NCBI RefSeq assembly: GCF_002013465.1
Contig: NZ_MAFC01000004.1
Span: 62,001 to 126,000, forward strand
Source: Mycobacterium sp. D16R12
Lineage (GTDB): Bacteria > Actinomycetota > Actinomycetes > Mycobacteriales > Mycobacteriaceae
Direction of reading: 5' to 3'
DNA: 64,000 nt
Each line of letters starts with the position of its first letter. Position 1 is the stretch's first letter. The position numbers and the translations under genes were made by a program. Below the pieces are notes generated by a model that had not been told where the DNA came from, made no database searches, and was given only the letters and a program-made list of their open reading frames with translations. Positions 35,779 to 45,917 of this stretch are shown here, one piece after another.

Positions 35779-36468
35779 TTACCTATCTACCCCGTAGACA
35801 CCGCGCTGCTCGTCGCGGATCAGCTTGCCCAGTTCCAGCTCGATCACGCGCTGACGCATCGAGTCGACGATGTGATGGTCGTGGGTCGCCATCAGCACGG
35901 TAGTACCGGTGCGGTTGATCCGCTCCAGCAGCGCCATGATGTCCTCACTGGTCTCGGGGTCCAGGTTCCCTGTCGGCTCGTCGGCCAGCAGCACCAGCGG
36001 ACGGTTGACGAACGCACGCGCGATACCGACGCGCTGCTGCTCGCCACCGGACAGTTCCGAAGGCAACCGGCTGGCCTTGCCGGTCAGGTTCACCATCTCC
36101 AGCACCTCGGGAACGATGCGGTTGATGATGTCCGTCTGCTTGCCGATCACCTCGAGCGCGAAGGCCACGTTCTCGTACACCGTCTTTTGCTGTAGCAGCC
36201 GGAAGTCCTGGAACACACAGCCAATCGTCTGCCGAAGGTGCGGGATCTCGCGGCCGCGCAGCTTGTTCACATGGAACTTGGAAACCTGGATTTCGCCCTT
36301 GGTGGGCAGCTCCTCGCCCAGCAGCAGCCGCATGAATGTCGACTTACCCGAACCCGAAGGACCGATGAGGAACACAAACTCACCCTTGTCGATCTCGAGG
36401 CTCACGTTGTCCAACGCGGGCCGAGCCGACGATTTGTAGAGCTTGGTTACCTTGTCGAGGCTGATCAC
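35779..36468 (-). CDS. ftsE: Cell division ATP-binding protein FtsE
   Basis: The 229-residue ABC ATPase equals the M. tuberculosis FtsE length. The start is GTG at 36468, read as [12 protein letters not shown]; the frame extends 28 codons upstream but that part is Arg-rich shadow sequence. Walker A is GPSGSGKST, the ABC signature is LSGGEQQR, and Walker B is [12 protein letters not shown]. It couples ATP hydrolysis to FtsX. Confidence 0.97.
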   Translation of the reverse strand: MISLDKVTKLYKSSARPALDNVSLEIDKGEFVFLIGPSGSGKSTFMRLLLGEELPTKGEIQVSKFHVNKLRGREIPHLRQTIGCVFQDFRLLQQKTVYENVAFALEVIGKQTDIINRIVPEVLEMVNLTGKASRLPSELSGGEQQRVGIARAFVNRPLVLLADEPTGNLDPETSEDIMALLERINRTGTTVLMATHDHHIVDSMRQRVIELELGKLIRDEQRGVYGVDR

Positions 36469-36514
36469 GGCACGCCAGTCTAGCCGGGAAACCCGTGATG
36501 ACCGTGAGGGCGCA

Positions 36515-36979
36515 CTACGGCGTGGGGGGCGCCGGCGCCGGAGGAGGCGCACCCGGCAGTGGCGGAAGCTGCGGCGGGACCACCCAGGGAGGTAACCATC
36601 CGGGCGGCTGAGGTGCGGTCGTCGTCGGGGGTGTCGGCGGTGTTCCGCTGGGCGTCAACGTCGGGAATGTCGTGACGATGGTGTTCGTCGGCTCCGTCGT
36701 CGTGGTCGTAGTGGGCGGTGTCGTGGTCGTCGGACGCCTCGTGGTGCTCGGCACGGGCCGAGGCACGGACGTGGTGACGCTGGGCGCAGGTGCCCAGGTG
36801 TACCCGGGAGGCGGCTGCGGCGGCGCGGGCTCTGGCTTGTTGATCTCGTAGAGCCAGCTTGCCGCGACGAACGCCAGAATCAGCACGGCGGTCGAGGTTC
36901 GAATCCTGACCTTTGCCCTGACCTTGGTTCCCCAGGACAGGAGCTTTTCCCACAACGGTTCCTGGCGAGGTTCTCTCAT
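36515..36979 (-). CDS. Proline/threonine-rich membrane-anchored protein
   Basis: The 154-residue protein has an N-terminal cytoplasmic segment, one helix near 30-44 ([17 protein letters not shown]), and an outer tail almost wholly Pro, Thr, Ala and Ser, including a long run of Thr. It corresponds in place to M. tuberculosis Rv3103c. It overlaps mscS by 4 bp (ATGA) and lies between mscS and ftsE. A wall-spanning or tethering role is inferred from composition. Confidence 0.85.
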   Translation of the reverse strand: MREPRQEPLWEKLLSWGTKVRAKVRIRTSTAVLILAFVAASWLYEINKPEPAPPQPPPGYTWAPAPSVTTSVPRPVPSTTRRPTTTTPPTTTTTTEPTNTIVTTFPTLTPSGTPPTPPTTTAPQPPGWLPPWVVPPQLPPLPGAPPPAPAPPTP

Positions 36980-38007
36980 TTGAGATCCTCGTCCTTCACG
37001 ATCGGTTGCGGCTTGGTGTCAACGCCCTCGTCGTGCCCCTCCTCGCGCTTGTTGTCGCGTTTGAGCTCTCCGGAGCTCGACGACGACATGGTGCGCACCA
37101 CGGGGCGGCTATCCCCTACCAGCGCCACACCCGCCTTGGCCAGGGCCGCGATGACCTTGGCACGTAGCCGCCGTCCCACCTCGAACTGCTTACCGGGCAG
37201 CGACCGCGCCACCATGCGCACGTTGACCCGGTCCACTTCGATGCTCTCCACACCCATCAGCGATGGGGCATCAAGCAGCAGCTGAGACAGATCGCGGTCC
37301 ACCAGCGCCTGCTGGCAGACGTCGTACAGCACGTCATTGACCCGGGCCAGGTCCACGCTCGTCGGCACCGGGATATCGACGACCGCGCGGGCCCAATCCT
37401 TCGAAAGGTTGACCGCCTTGACGATCAACCCGTTCGGAATGGTGATGACCTCGCCCTCGCTCGAACGCAACTTGGTAACCCGCAGGGTGACCTCCTCGAC
37501 AGTCCCCCGGGACTCGGTGGTCTGCCCCTGCACGTACAGCTCCACCAGATCGCCGAAGCCGTACTGCTTTTCGGTGATGAGAAAGAACCCGCTCAACAAG
37601 TCCTGGACGACGCGCTGAGCGCCGAAACCGAGCGCACCACCCAGCACAGCGGCCGGACCCGCGAGCCCGCCGATCGAAATGCCAAGCACCCCAACGACGT
37701 GCACGGTGGTGATGACAACGATCAGCACCACGACAATCCAGGAGACGACGGAGGCGAGCGCCTGCCGGTGCTTGCTGGCTTCCGAGCGCACCAATGCATC
37801 GCTCTGGGTGAACGAACGGTCCAGCCGGCGGGTGATCTTGTGCGCGCCCCAGTTGATGAAGCGGACGAGGATCATCGCGCCTAGGACGGCGATGACGATC
37901 TGCAGGCCGTTGTTGAGTAACCAGCGACCAACCTCGCTGGACCACAGGGTGTTCCAGCGCTCCTCGAGGCGAAGGCCCGCCGCGTTGAACTCGGCGACGC
38001 TAGTCAT
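36976..38007 (-). CDS. Mechanosensitive channel of the MscS family
   Basis: The 343-residue protein has three hydrophobic segments (about 29-50, 83-110, 112-140). The third is Gly/Ala-rich ([20 protein letters not shown]), as in the MscS pore helix. The beta domain carries the family motif [26 protein letters not shown]. It likely releases solutes on hypo-osmotic shock. It matches M. tuberculosis Rv3104c. It overlaps prfB by 8 bp upstream and the Pro-rich gene by 4 bp downstream. Confidence 0.92.
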   Translation of the reverse strand: MTSVAEFNAAGLRLEERWNTLWSSEVGRWLLNNGLQIVIAVLGAMILVRFINWGAHKITRRLDRSFTQSDALVRSEASKHRQALASVVSWIVVVLIVVITTVHVVGVLGISIGGLAGPAAVLGGALGFGAQRVVQDLLSGFFLITEKQYGFGDLVELYVQGQTTESRGTVEEVTLRVTKLRSSEGEVITIPNGLIVKAVNLSKDWARAVVDIPVPTSVDLARVNDVLYDVCQQALVDRDLSQLLLDAPSLMGVESIEVDRVNVRMVARSLPGKQFEVGRRLRAKVIAALAKAGVALVGDSRPVVRTMSSSSSGELKRDNKREEGHDEGVDTKPQPIVKDEDLK

Positions 38008-39103
38008 CTCGCCTATTGCGCCACCGAATCCCCGCCTCGAGAAATCCGTCGATGTCCCCGTCGAGCACCGCCGCAGGATTGCCTACCTCGTACTCGGTAC
38101 GCAGGTCCTTGACCATCTGATAGGGCTGCAGCACATAGGAGCGCATCTGGGTGCCCCATGAGCTACCGCCGTCACCCTTGAGCGCATCCATCTCGGCGCG
38201 CTCCTCGAGCCGCTTACGCTCCAGCAGTCTGGCCTGGAGCACACGCATCGCCGCGACCTTGTTCTGCAGCTGCGACTTCTCGTTCTGACAGGTGACGACG
38301 ATGCCCGTCGGGATGTGCGTGAGCCGCACGGCCGAGTCGGTCGTGTTCACCGACTGTCCACCCGGTCCGCTCGATCGGTAAACGTCAACGCGCAGGTCAC
38401 CTTCGGGGATATCGATGTGATCGGTCGTCTCCACCACCGGGAGCACCTCGACATCGGCGAACGAGGTCTGGCGCCGACTCTGGTTGTCGAACGGGCTGAT
38501 TCGCACCAGCCGGTGGGTGCCCTGCTCCACCGACAGCGTGCCGTAGGCGAACGGGGCGTGCACGGCGAAGGTCGCGCTCTTGATACCCGCCTCTTCGGCG
38601 TAGGAGGTGTCGAACACCTCGATCGGGTACTTGTGCGCCTCGGCCCAGCGGATGTACATGCGCATGAGCATCTCGGCCCAGTCCGCGGCGTCCACACCTC
38701 CGGCGCCGGACCGAATGGTGACCACGGCCTCGCGCTCGTCGTATTCACCCGACAACAGTGTCCGGACCTCCATGGCCTCGATGTCCTCGCGCAGCTTGGC
38801 GCGGTCGGCATCGGCCTCCGCCACCACCGAGGCGTCTTCACCTTCCTCAGCGAGCTCGTAGAGCACCGGCAGATCATCGAGCCGCTGGCGGAGAGCCTCG
38901 ACACGCCGCAGCTCACCCTGCGCGTGCGAGAGCTGGCTCGTCACCTGCTGGGCCCGCGCCTGGTCATCCCACAGGTTGGGGTCGGCGGCGGCTTCTTCGA
39001 GCGTCTTGATCCGGGCACGCAGGCCGTCGACGTCGAGCACCCGCTCCACCGTGGTGAGGGTCGTGTCGAGGTCAGCGATGTCGGCTTGGCAGTCCAGATC
39101 CAC
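38000..39103 (-). CDS. prfB: Peptide chain release factor 2
   Basis: The 367-residue RF2 recognises UGA/UAA stop codons and triggers peptide release. The GGQ motif is in [20 protein letters not shown], and the RF2 codon-reading tripeptide S-P-F is in [11 protein letters not shown]. The N-terminal helices end before a PCRF domain with [17 protein letters not shown]. There is no in-frame UGA near codon 26, so the programmed frameshift used by many bacteria is absent, as usual for mycobacteria. It heads the prfB-mscS-ftsEX-smpB block. Confidence 0.97.
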   Translation of the reverse strand: MDLDCQADIADLDTTLTTVERVLDVDGLRARIKTLEEAAADPNLWDDQARAQQVTSQLSHAQGELRRVEALRQRLDDLPVLYELAEEGEDASVVAEADADRAKLREDIEAMEVRTLLSGEYDEREAVVTIRSGAGGVDAADWAEMLMRMYIRWAEAHKYPIEVFDTSYAEEAGIKSATFAVHAPFAYGTLSVEQGTHRLVRISPFDNQSRRQTSFADVEVLPVVETTDHIDIPEGDLRVDVYRSSGPGGQSVNTTDSAVRLTHIPTGIVVTCQNEKSQLQNKVAAMRVLQARLLERKRLEERAEMDALKGDGGSSWGTQMRSYVLQPYQMVKDLRTEYEVGNPAAVLDGDIDGFLEAGIRWRNRRDD

Positions 39104-39159
39104 AACAGTTCAGGCTACCGGGCTGACGGAGCACAACATTCCGACCCGACCGTTCAGCC

Positions 39160-40017
39160 CTAACCGTGAGTCACCGCGCGGATGTGATCGGCGGAATGGC
39201 CCAGACGGATCGCGGCCTCCGATACCGCCGCGCGGTCCATCAATTCCGGTGGTCCCAACGCGCCCAGGACCGCCACCACCTCGCCGTCATCGCCGAAGAC
39301 GGGCACTCCCAGAAACCCGATCCGGCATGGCTCGGCCAGGTCAACCGGTTCGCTCATCATGTCCACCATGAGGTCGAGAGTTCGCTGGTCAGCTTCGCGG
39401 CGCCCTCCCGCCAGCGCGCTGGCGAGCGAGTAGAACTGATCCACATACATGTTTTGGCGCGCGACATAGAACCCGTCGGCACGCACCCGCGCCAGCATGG
39501 CCGCGACGCGATCCCATCGTGAGTCAGACACCGTCGCCCCGGCGTTCTCCAGCCATCGCCGAACCAGGGAATCGTCGGCCCACGCCATGAAGACGATTCC
39601 CGCCGGGGCCGCCAAACGGACACGGCTACCGACGGGATAGCCGACCCCTGTCGCGGAACGTCCCGACGACGAGATGACCGCCACATCGTCGCCGATGACC
39701 ATCGCCATCGTGGCCAGCGCGGCAAAGTGCTCTGCAAGCTCTGCGACTTCACGGTCCGCCGCTGCGGCGATGCCGAAGCGCGTACGCGCCGCGTGACCAC
39801 CGATGAGCAACGCCGGACCTATCGAGTACGTCTTGTGCCTGGGATGGCGCTCGAGATAGCCCGCTTCCGTGAGTGCCTGAAGTATCGCGAGAGTGGATGC
39901 CGCGTTGACACCCACCGCTTCGGCAATCTCCGTCATCGACCTGGGCTGGGTGGGTCGTGCCGCCAAGTGATCCAAGATCTGCGTGGCCCGCACGACAGCG
40001 GGCGCGGGCTTCGTCAT
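39160..40017 (-). CDS. IclR family transcriptional regulator
   Basis: The 285-residue protein has an N-terminal winged helix (about 5-60: ATQILDHLAARPTQPRSMTEIAEAVGVNAASTLAILQ) and a GAF-like IclR effector domain. ATG at 40017 was chosen; the frame continues upstream to 40089 but through palindromic DNA. It is divergent from an SDR-like gene, with a 28-bp perfect palindrome and a second 15-bp palindrome between them, so autoregulation with a divergent target is likely. Confidence 0.88.
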   Translation of the reverse strand: MTKPAPAVVRATQILDHLAARPTQPRSMTEIAEAVGVNAASTLAILQALTEAGYLERHPRHKTYSIGPALLIGGHAARTRFGIAAAADREVAELAEHFAALATMAMVIGDDVAVISSSGRSATGVGYPVGSRVRLAAPAGIVFMAWADDSLVRRWLENAGATVSDSRWDRVAAMLARVRADGFYVARQNMYVDQFYSLASALAGGRREADQRTLDLMVDMMSEPVDLAEPCRIGFLGVPVFGDDGEVVAVLGALGPPELMDRAAVSEAAIRLGHSADHIRAVTHG

Positions 40018-40032
40018 TCGCGTCCCAATCTG

Positions 40033-40047
40033 GTAGCAGACTGCTAC
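40033..40047. promoter_or_regulatory. Short palindrome next to the IclR start
   Basis: GTAGCA-GAC-TGCTAC is a 15-bp interrupted palindrome ending 16 bp before the IclR start codon. Together with the longer palindrome beside it, it may form a composite operator. Confidence 0.45.
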
Positions 40048-40054
40048 GATTTGC

Positions 40055-40082
40055 TGTCGGATTTGATATATCAAATCCGACA
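40055..40082. promoter_or_regulatory. 28-bp perfect palindrome, probable IclR operator
   Basis: TGTCGGATTTGATA is followed at once by its exact reverse complement, giving 28 bp of perfect symmetry with no spacer, centred between the IclR and SDR-like genes. It has no T-tract, so it is more likely an operator than a terminator. IclR proteins bind imperfect palindromes in such positions; binding is inferred. Confidence 0.7.
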
Positions 40083-40126
40083 AAGACATACAATAGTCAA
40101 CTACTAGCTACCCGGCGGATTGATCC

Positions 40127-40792
40127 ATGCATTCCTTTGGAAAACAGCTAGCCGCGCTATCAAGATCACGGTACGGCCCGTGGGCCGTTATTGCGGCCGG
40201 AGAGACAGAAACGGCGACCGCATTCGCGCGCCATATCGCGGCGAACGGCATCAACATCGTCGTGGCGGCGCATAGCGGAAGGGCCGACGCGTACACGCTG
40301 GCCGTGACCGCCGGGGTGAGCGTCCGCACCACATCGCCCGACGTGTTCACCGGCGAACTCGCCGCGGCCACCGACGACATCGACGTCGGCTTGTTGGTGT
40401 GCGTCACCGACGAGGACACCGGCAGTAGCCGCTTCGGCGAATCCGACCTGAATCGCATGCGGACCCTCTACCTGTCCCATCGATTCGGGCACAGAATCGC
40501 CGACCGCGGCGAGGGCGGCGTCATCATGGTGAGGTCATTGGCAACCCAAGGAATGGCGCACCACAGTCAACCTCGCGGCGCCGATTCGACGTTCACAACG
40601 GGCATCCGCGATGACCTACACAGGCAGGGCGTCGACGTGGCGCTGTTCGACGATTACGTGCCGCACCGGCCGGCGATGGACGCCGACGACCTCGCGCTGA
40701 TGGCCTTGGCACGGCTCGGACGGCGACGGCACCGTCAGTGCCTTCACGAACTCGATCAGCCGGATTGCCGCACCGTCCGCGGCGTCAACTGA
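40127..40792 (+). CDS. SDR-like (short-chain dehydrogenase) protein lacking the catalytic motif
   Basis: The 221-residue protein starts like mycobacterial SDRs, YGPWAVIAAGETETATAFAR, in place of the usual YGPWAVVAGGSEGIGAAFA. The NAD-binding G-x-x-x-G-x-G has therefore decayed (E-T-E-T-A-T-A), and the active-site Y-x-x-x-K is absent: the expected region reads HHSQPRGADSTF. It is probably a divergent or non-catalytic member. It is likely controlled by the divergent IclR regulator. Confidence 0.6.
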   Translation: MHSFGKQLAALSRSRYGPWAVIAAGETETATAFARHIAANGINIVVAAHSGRADAYTLAVTAGVSVRTTSPDVFTGELAAATDDIDVGLLVCVTDEDTGSSRFGESDLNRMRTLYLSHRFGHRIADRGEGGVIMVRSLATQGMAHHSQPRGADSTFTTGIRDDLHRQGVDVALFDDYVPHRPAMDADDLALMALARLGRRRHRQCLHELDQPDCRTVRGVN

Positions 40793-40870
40793 CGATCCGA
40801 CGGTTGTGCACCGCGCGTTCAATTTCCCGTCCCTCCCTATCCAAACTGACGCACTGGTAAGTTCCTGACC

Positions 40871-42610
40871 GTGAGTCAGGAAACGACAACTGCGCCCAAG
40901 ACCGAACTGCTTCACCCCACCCAGGACGACTTCGCCGAATTCGACGGCGAGACACGTCGGCTCCTGAAGGCGACCGTCGATTGGTTCGAAGAACGCGGGA
41001 AGACCCGCCTACTCAAGGACTATGTCGACAAGGTCTTCTACCAGGACTTCCTGGACTTCGCGGCGAGCGAGAAGCTGTTCGCCACCTTCCTCACCCCGGC
41101 CGCCGACGGCGCCGGGAACGCCGACAAGCGCTGGGACACCGCCCGCGTGGCCAAGCTCTCGGAGATCCTCGGCTTCTACGGTCTGAACTACTGGTACCCG
41201 TGGCAGGTGACCGTCCTCGGTCTCGGACCCGTGTGGCAGAGCACCAACAATGACCCCCGCAAGCGCGCGGCCGACCTGCTTGACGGCGGTGCCGTAGCGG
41301 CCTTCGGACTGTCCGAGCAGGCCCACGGCGCCGACATTTACTCCACCGACCTGGTACTCACGCCCGTCGAAGGTGGCGGATACAAGGCCTCCGGCAGCAA
41401 GTACTACATCGGCAATGGCAACTGCGCCCGCATCGTGTCGGTGTTCGGGCGTGTGCAGGGCCGCGACGGTCTGGACCAGTACGTCTTCTTCCTCGCCGAC
41501 AGCGAGCACCCCAACTACACGGTGATCAAGAACGTCGTGCCGTCCCAGATGTATGTCGCCGAGTTCGAGCTCAACGACTACCCGGTGAGCGAAGACGACA
41601 TCCTGCACGTCGGCGCGGACGCTTTCAGCGCGGCACTCAACACCGTCAACATCGGCAAGTTCAACCTGTGCTTCGGCGGCATCGGCCTCTCGACGCACGC
41701 CCTGTACGAGTCCGTCACCCACGCACACAACCGCATTCTGTACGGCAGCCCGGTCACCAAGTTCGACCATGTGCGCCGCGAGTTCGTGGACGCCTATGCC
41801 CGGTTGATGGGCATGAAGCTGTTCAGTGAGCGCGCCGTGGACTACTTCCGCACCGCCAGCCCCGAGGATCGGCGCTACCTGCTGTTCAACCCGGTCACCA
41901 AGATGAAGGCCACCACCGAGGCCGAGAAGGTGCTGGCGTTGCTGGGGGATGTCATGTCGGCCAAGGCATTCGAAGCCGAGACCTACACCACCGCGGCACG
42001 CATCGACGTGGCGGGGCTGCCCAAGCTTGAGGGCACGGTGGCCGTCAACCTGGCACTGATCCTCAAGTTCATGCCCGCCTACCTGCACCATTCGCAGGAC
42101 CTCCCCGTCCCCGGAGTGCAGCTGGAAGCTCGCGACGACGAGTTCCTCTTCAACCAGGGTCCGGCCAGCGGTCTGGGCAAGGTCCAGTTCCACGATTGGC
42201 GCAAGGCTTTCACTGAGAACGCAGGCATTCCCAATGTCGCGGCCTTCACCGAGCGTGCCGAGGCACTGGCCACCTTGGTGGCCGCGGAGAAGGATGCCAT
42301 CAAGACCGCCGGGCTGGATCTGCAGTTGAGCATCGGCGAGCTGTTCACCCTCGTGGTCTACGGCGGTCTGATCCTGGAGCAGGCCAAGCTACGGGGCGCT
42401 GACGAGCAGCTCATCGACCAGATCTTCGAGATCCTCAACCGGGACTTCTCGCAGTACGCGGTCGATCTGATCGGCAAGCGCGAGGCCACCGCGACGCAAC
42501 GGCAGTGGGCCAAGGACGTTATTTCAGAACCCGTATTCAATTCCGAACGCTTCGATGCGATTTGGAATCGAGTCGAGGCGCTGTCCGGCGTGTATGAAAT
42601 GCGGGCCTAG
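40871..42610 (+). CDS. Acyl-CoA dehydrogenase family protein
   Basis: The 579-residue protein is longer than typical acyl-CoA dehydrogenases (about 380-400) and fits the longer mycobacterial FadE type. It has the FAD/substrate segment FGLSEQAHGADIYSTDLVL, with A-H-G in place of the more usual P-G-x-G, and the middle strand YKASGSKYYIGNGNCA. GTG at 40871 was chosen, with no strong ribosome site. The substrate is unknown; an acyl-CoA or steroid side chain is possible. Confidence 0.86.
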   Translation: MSQETTTAPKTELLHPTQDDFAEFDGETRRLLKATVDWFEERGKTRLLKDYVDKVFYQDFLDFAASEKLFATFLTPAADGAGNADKRWDTARVAKLSEILGFYGLNYWYPWQVTVLGLGPVWQSTNNDPRKRAADLLDGGAVAAFGLSEQAHGADIYSTDLVLTPVEGGGYKASGSKYYIGNGNCARIVSVFGRVQGRDGLDQYVFFLADSEHPNYTVIKNVVPSQMYVAEFELNDYPVSEDDILHVGADAFSAALNTVNIGKFNLCFGGIGLSTHALYESVTHAHNRILYGSPVTKFDHVRREFVDAYARLMGMKLFSERAVDYFRTASPEDRRYLLFNPVTKMKATTEAEKVLALLGDVMSAKAFEAETYTTAARIDVAGLPKLEGTVAVNLALILKFMPAYLHHSQDLPVPGVQLEARDDEFLFNQGPASGLGKVQFHDWRKAFTENAGIPNVAAFTERAEALATLVAAEKDAIKTAGLDLQLSIGELFTLVVYGGLILEQAKLRGADEQLIDQIFEILNRDFSQYAVDLIGKREATATQRQWAKDVISEPVFNSERFDAIWNRVEALSGVYEMRA

Positions 42611-42687
42611 TCCGCAGGTCTACCCGCGCACCCTCGGAACCGTCGCTAGCATCGGTGGGGTAACCCGTCCGCACAGGACCGCGGCCA

Positions 42688-42737
42688 GCCCCCTGTCGGC
42701 CAGCCCATAGCCGACGACAGCCGCTGCCCCCTGTCGG
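42688..42737. repeat. Direct repeats upstream of fprA
   Basis: GCCCCCTGTCGG occurs at 42688-42699 and again at 42726-42737, 38 bp apart, in the 147-bp gap before fprA. The spacing is near four helical turns, but no regulator is known here. Confidence 0.4.
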
Positions 42738-42757
42738 GCAGATAAGGACGTACGAGG

Positions 42758-44107
42758 GTGCGCGCCGTTCACGTCGCCATCGTCGGTGCGGGGCCCTCGG
42801 GCTTCTTTGCCGCCGGATCGCTGCTCAAACACTCCGATTTCGACGTGCATGTCGACATGCTCGAAATGCTTCCCACCCCTTGGGGTTTGGTTCGGTCCGG
42901 GGTGGCTCCGGACCACCCCAAGATCAAGTCGGTCAGCGCGGTGTTCGAGAAGACGGCGACGCATCCGCGTTTCCGGTACTTCGGCAACATCGAAGTGGGC
43001 GGGCAGATCACCGCCGAGGAGTTGGCGGCACGCTACGACGCGGTGATCTACGCGGTCGGAGCCCAGTCGGACAAACCCCTGGGCATCCCCGGCGATCAAC
43101 TGCCGGGCTGCATCGCCGCCGTCGACGTGGTGGGCTGGTACAACGCCAATCCCACGCATCAGAAGGTGTCGGTCGACCTCTCGGGCAAACGCGCCGTGGT
43201 CGTCGGGAACGGCAACGTGGCACTGGACGTCGCGCGCATCCTGGGCATGGATCCAGAGTCGCTGCACACCACCGACATCGCCGACCGCGCGCTGGATTCT
43301 TTGGACCACAACGCGATCCGTGAGGTTGTGATCATCGGACGACGCGGACCGCTGCAGGCCACCTTCACCCCGCTGGAGCTGCGCGAGATGGGTGAACTGC
43401 CGGGCGTCGACGTCGTGGTGGATCCCGAAGACCTGGCCGGCATCACCGATGAACAATTGGCGGCCGCACCCAAGCCCACCCGCACCAACATCGGCACCCT
43501 GCGCAAGTTCGCGGAGCGACCGCACACCGAGGGCCACCGCAGGGTGGTGTTCCGGTTCCGCACCTCCCCCATCGAGCTGCACGGCGACGGCGAGGTGGAA
43601 TCAATCACACTGGGCCGCAACGAACTCGTCGACGAAGACGGATACCTCGTCGCCCACGACACGGGTGAACGCGAGACGCTGCCCACTCACCTCGTGGTAC
43701 GTGCCATTGGCTATCGCGGAGTCCAGGTGCCCGGGTTGCCCTTCGATTCCCGGCGCGGCGTCATCCTCAACAACGCGGGGCGCATCGAGGGCCGCGACAA
43801 CGAGTACGTGGTCGGCTGGATCAAGCGCGGTCCGGTCGGTGTCATCGGAACCAACAAGAGCGACTCACAGGAGACGGTCGACACCTTGCTCGCCGACCTG
43901 GCGACCGCCGACTTGGGAGCCGTGCCCGACACCGCCGCCCTGGAAGAATGGCTGTTGGGACACGAACCACACATCGTGTCCCAATCCGATTGGCTGACCA
44001 TTGATTCGCATGAGCGCGCCACCGGTGAACCGCAGGGCCGCCCCCGCGTGAAACTTGAGACGGTGCCCGATCTGCTGGCCGTCACCGGACGACACGGCGA
44101 ATCGTGA
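42758..44107 (+). CDS. fprA: NADPH-ferredoxin reductase FprA
   Basis: The 449-residue flavoenzyme is homologous to adrenodoxin reductase and to M. tuberculosis FprA (Rv3106, 456 residues). The FAD motif is VAIVGAGPSGFFAAGSL and the NADP motif is AVVVGNGNVALDVARIL, followed by the Arg pair RRGPLQATFT. It moves electrons from NADPH to ferredoxins that serve P450s and other redox proteins. GTG at 42758 follows a gaggg site. Next to prfB in M. tuberculosis too. Confidence 0.95.
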   Translation: MRAVHVAIVGAGPSGFFAAGSLLKHSDFDVHVDMLEMLPTPWGLVRSGVAPDHPKIKSVSAVFEKTATHPRFRYFGNIEVGGQITAEELAARYDAVIYAVGAQSDKPLGIPGDQLPGCIAAVDVVGWYNANPTHQKVSVDLSGKRAVVVGNGNVALDVARILGMDPESLHTTDIADRALDSLDHNAIREVVIIGRRGPLQATFTPLELREMGELPGVDVVVDPEDLAGITDEQLAAAPKPTRTNIGTLRKFAERPHTEGHRRVVFRFRTSPIELHGDGEVESITLGRNELVDEDGYLVAHDTGERETLPTHLVVRAIGYRGVQVPGLPFDSRRGVILNNAGRIEGRDNEYVVGWIKRGPVGVIGTNKSDSQETVDTLLADLATADLGAVPDTAALEEWLLGHEPHIVSQSDWLTIDSHERATGEPQGRPRVKLETVPDLLAVTGRHGES

Positions 44108-44577
44108 CAGTCCACATCGTGGTGTCACAGGTGATGCCCGCCAGCTGCGAGCGGACATTCGACCTGATCCACGATTACGGTCGACGGCTGGAATGGGACA
44201 GCCTGCTACGTCGCGCGTCCGTGGAGGGCGGCACAGCCGGTGTCGGCAAGATCGCCGTCTGCACCGCGCGCTGGGTCCCGGGCGGATACTCGTTTCGCAC
44301 CCGATACGTCACGTTCAAACCTCCCCATCTGGCCGCGATCAAGCTCGAATCCAGGCCGCCCTTCTTCACCAAGTGGGCGGCGTCGCTGCGTCATGAATCC
44401 ATCGATAGCGACGACACCGACCTCACGGGTGATCACCGCGAAGACATGTCGCTGGCGACCTACACCATGACGTTCGCCTGCAGACCAGCGTTCATCGAGC
44501 CCATTGCGGAGCGAATATTCAAGCGCGAGACCGAGAATCGCCTCGTCGCATTGGCGAACTTTCTGCAAGCGGCGTAG
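44104..44577 (+). CDS. SRPBCC (START-like) family protein
   Basis: The 157-residue protein has the START-like pattern: SCERTFDLIHDYGRRLEWDSLL, a central sheet with GYSFRTRYVTFKPPHLAAIKLES, and the long C-terminal helix IERIFKRETENRLVALANFLQ. GTG at 44104 overlaps the fprA stop (GTGA), so translation is coupled. It may bind a hydrophobic ligand; a role with fprA is suggested only by context. Confidence 0.8.
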   Translation: MTVHIVVSQVMPASCERTFDLIHDYGRRLEWDSLLRRASVEGGTAGVGKIAVCTARWVPGGYSFRTRYVTFKPPHLAAIKLESRPPFFTKWAASLRHESIDSDDTDLTGDHREDMSLATYTMTFACRPAFIEPIAERIFKRETENRLVALANFLQAA

Positions 44578-45093
44578 CTACAGCGGCGGGGGCTCGTAGT
44601 ACCGCGGCGGCGGTTCGTGCTTTTTGGCCGGGTCCTCCGTTGATGACGGCCCCTCAATAGGTCCGGGAGGTGGTGGCGGCGTTGACGGCAGGGGCGGAGG
44701 CGGCACCGGATCGATGTTTTCGATCGATGGTGGCCCACTCGGATACTGCTGCGGCGTTGCTCCCACCGACGGAGCCAGCAGCACATCCCAACGCTCGGGA
44801 TTCTTCGGCGAATACAACACCGGAATCAGATCGCCGATGCGCGGCCAGTTGTTGACGTCACGCACGATCTGCCGGTAGGTGATGTATTCGGCGACCGTCG
44901 GACCATTGATGGCACCGGTGATAGTGACCAGCTGCCCGCCCGTCACCCCCTCGGGACGGGGGCTGACCCCGGTCACCAACAGGGTCCCTTCCGCCACATT
45001 CATACCCGGTTGAGCCTGCCGACCGCGTCGCATCTGCATGATGACGAGAGCCAGCGATCCGCCGATCAGCAGTAGCACCAAGAATTCCCACAC
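44578..45093 (-). CDS. Membrane-anchored protein with proline-rich tail (DUF3592-like)
   Basis: The protein has about 171 residues from GTG at 45093 ([12 protein letters not shown]); an upstream frame to 45159 runs into the hisN start region. It has one N-terminal helix, then a domain with [23 protein letters not shown], a pattern seen in DUF3592-type membrane proteins, and a C-terminal tail rich in Pro. Convergent with the SRPBCC gene (0-bp gap) and divergent from hisN (23 bp between starts). Function unknown. Confidence 0.75.
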   Translation of the reverse strand: MWEFLVLLLIGGSLALVIMQMRRGRQAQPGMNVAEGTLLVTGVSPRPEGVTGGQLVTITGAINGPTVAEYITYRQIVRDVNNWPRIGDLIPVLYSPKNPERWDVLLAPSVGATPQQYPSGPPSIENIDPVPPPPLPSTPPPPPGPIEGPSSTEDPAKKHEPPPRYYEPPPL

Positions 45094-45116
45094 ACCTACA
45101 TGGTAGGACTGCAGGC

Positions 45117-45917
45117 ATGACGCCCACCGTCTCCTTGCGCGAAGATCGTCGACTGGCACTCGAATTGGCCGATGCCGCCGATGAAATCACCACGTCGCGG
45201 TTCGGCGCACTCGATCTTCGGGTGGACACCAAACCCGACCTGACGCCGGTGACCGACGCGGACACCTCGGTGGAAACGGTTCTGCGCTCACTGCTGCATC
45301 GGTCGCGCCCGGCGGATTCGGTACTGGGCGAGGAGTACGGCGGGGATTTCGAAGGACACGGCCGACTGGGCCGAAGCTGGGTGATCGATCCCATCGACGG
45401 CACCAAGAACTTCGCGCGGGGGGTTCCCATCTGGGCCACGCTCATCGCGCTGCTTGAGGACGGTGTACCCGTCGTCGGTGTGATCAGCGCCCCGGCACTG
45501 TCTCGCCGGTGGTGGGCGGCTGCCGGGCTCGGCGCCCACTGCCGTGTCGGGGCAGGTGAAGATCGGCTGATCCATGTCTCTGGAGTCGACCACCTCGCGT
45601 CGGCAAGCCTGTCGTTCTCCAGCCTGTCGGGCTGGGCGGATCGCGGGAAGCGCGATCGATTCATCGATCTGACCGACGAGGTGTGGCGGATCCGGGGATA
45701 CGGCGACTTCTTCTCGTACTGCCTGGTGGCCGAGGGGGCTGTCGATATCGCCGCCGAGCCCGAGGTCTCGTTGTGGGACCTGGCGCCGCTGGACATCTTG
45801 GTCCGCGAGGCCGGCGGCCGGTTCACGAGTCTGGCCGGTGAGCCCGGCCCGCATGGCGGCAGTGCGGTGGCGACCAACGGGTTGCTGCACGACGAGGTGC
45901 TGCGCGCCCTGTCCTGA
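45117..45917 (+). CDS. hisN: Histidinol-phosphatase (inositol monophosphatase family)
   Basis: The 266-residue protein has the Mg-binding motifs of the family: [17 protein letters not shown], and [15 protein letters not shown]. Its closest counterpart is M. tuberculosis Rv3137, a HisN-type enzyme for the penultimate step of histidine synthesis. The rest of the his operon is elsewhere. In M. tuberculosis the same gene precedes fadE24-fadE23, as here. Confidence 0.9.
   Translation: MTPTVSLREDRRLALELADAADEITTSRFGALDLRVDTKPDLTPVTDADTSVETVLRSLLHRSRPADSVLGEEYGGDFEGHGRLGRSWVIDPIDGTKNFARGVPIWATLIALLEDGVPVVGVISAPALSRRWWAAAGLGAHCRVGAGEDRLIHVSGVDHLASASLSFSSLSGWADRGKRDRFIDLTDEVWRIRGYGDFFSYCLVAEGAVDIAAEPEVSLWDLAPLDILVREAGGRFTSLAGEPGPHGGSAVATNGLLHDEVLRALS

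Noticed and set aside
38000..39103. Programmed frameshift in prfB
   Set aside because: The frame has no internal UGA near codon 26; RF2 is read in one continuous frame.
41009..42193. 394-residue frame antisense to the acyl-CoA dehydrogenase
   Set aside because: Shadow frame of a well-supported gene; Val-, Gly- and His-rich content without any domain.
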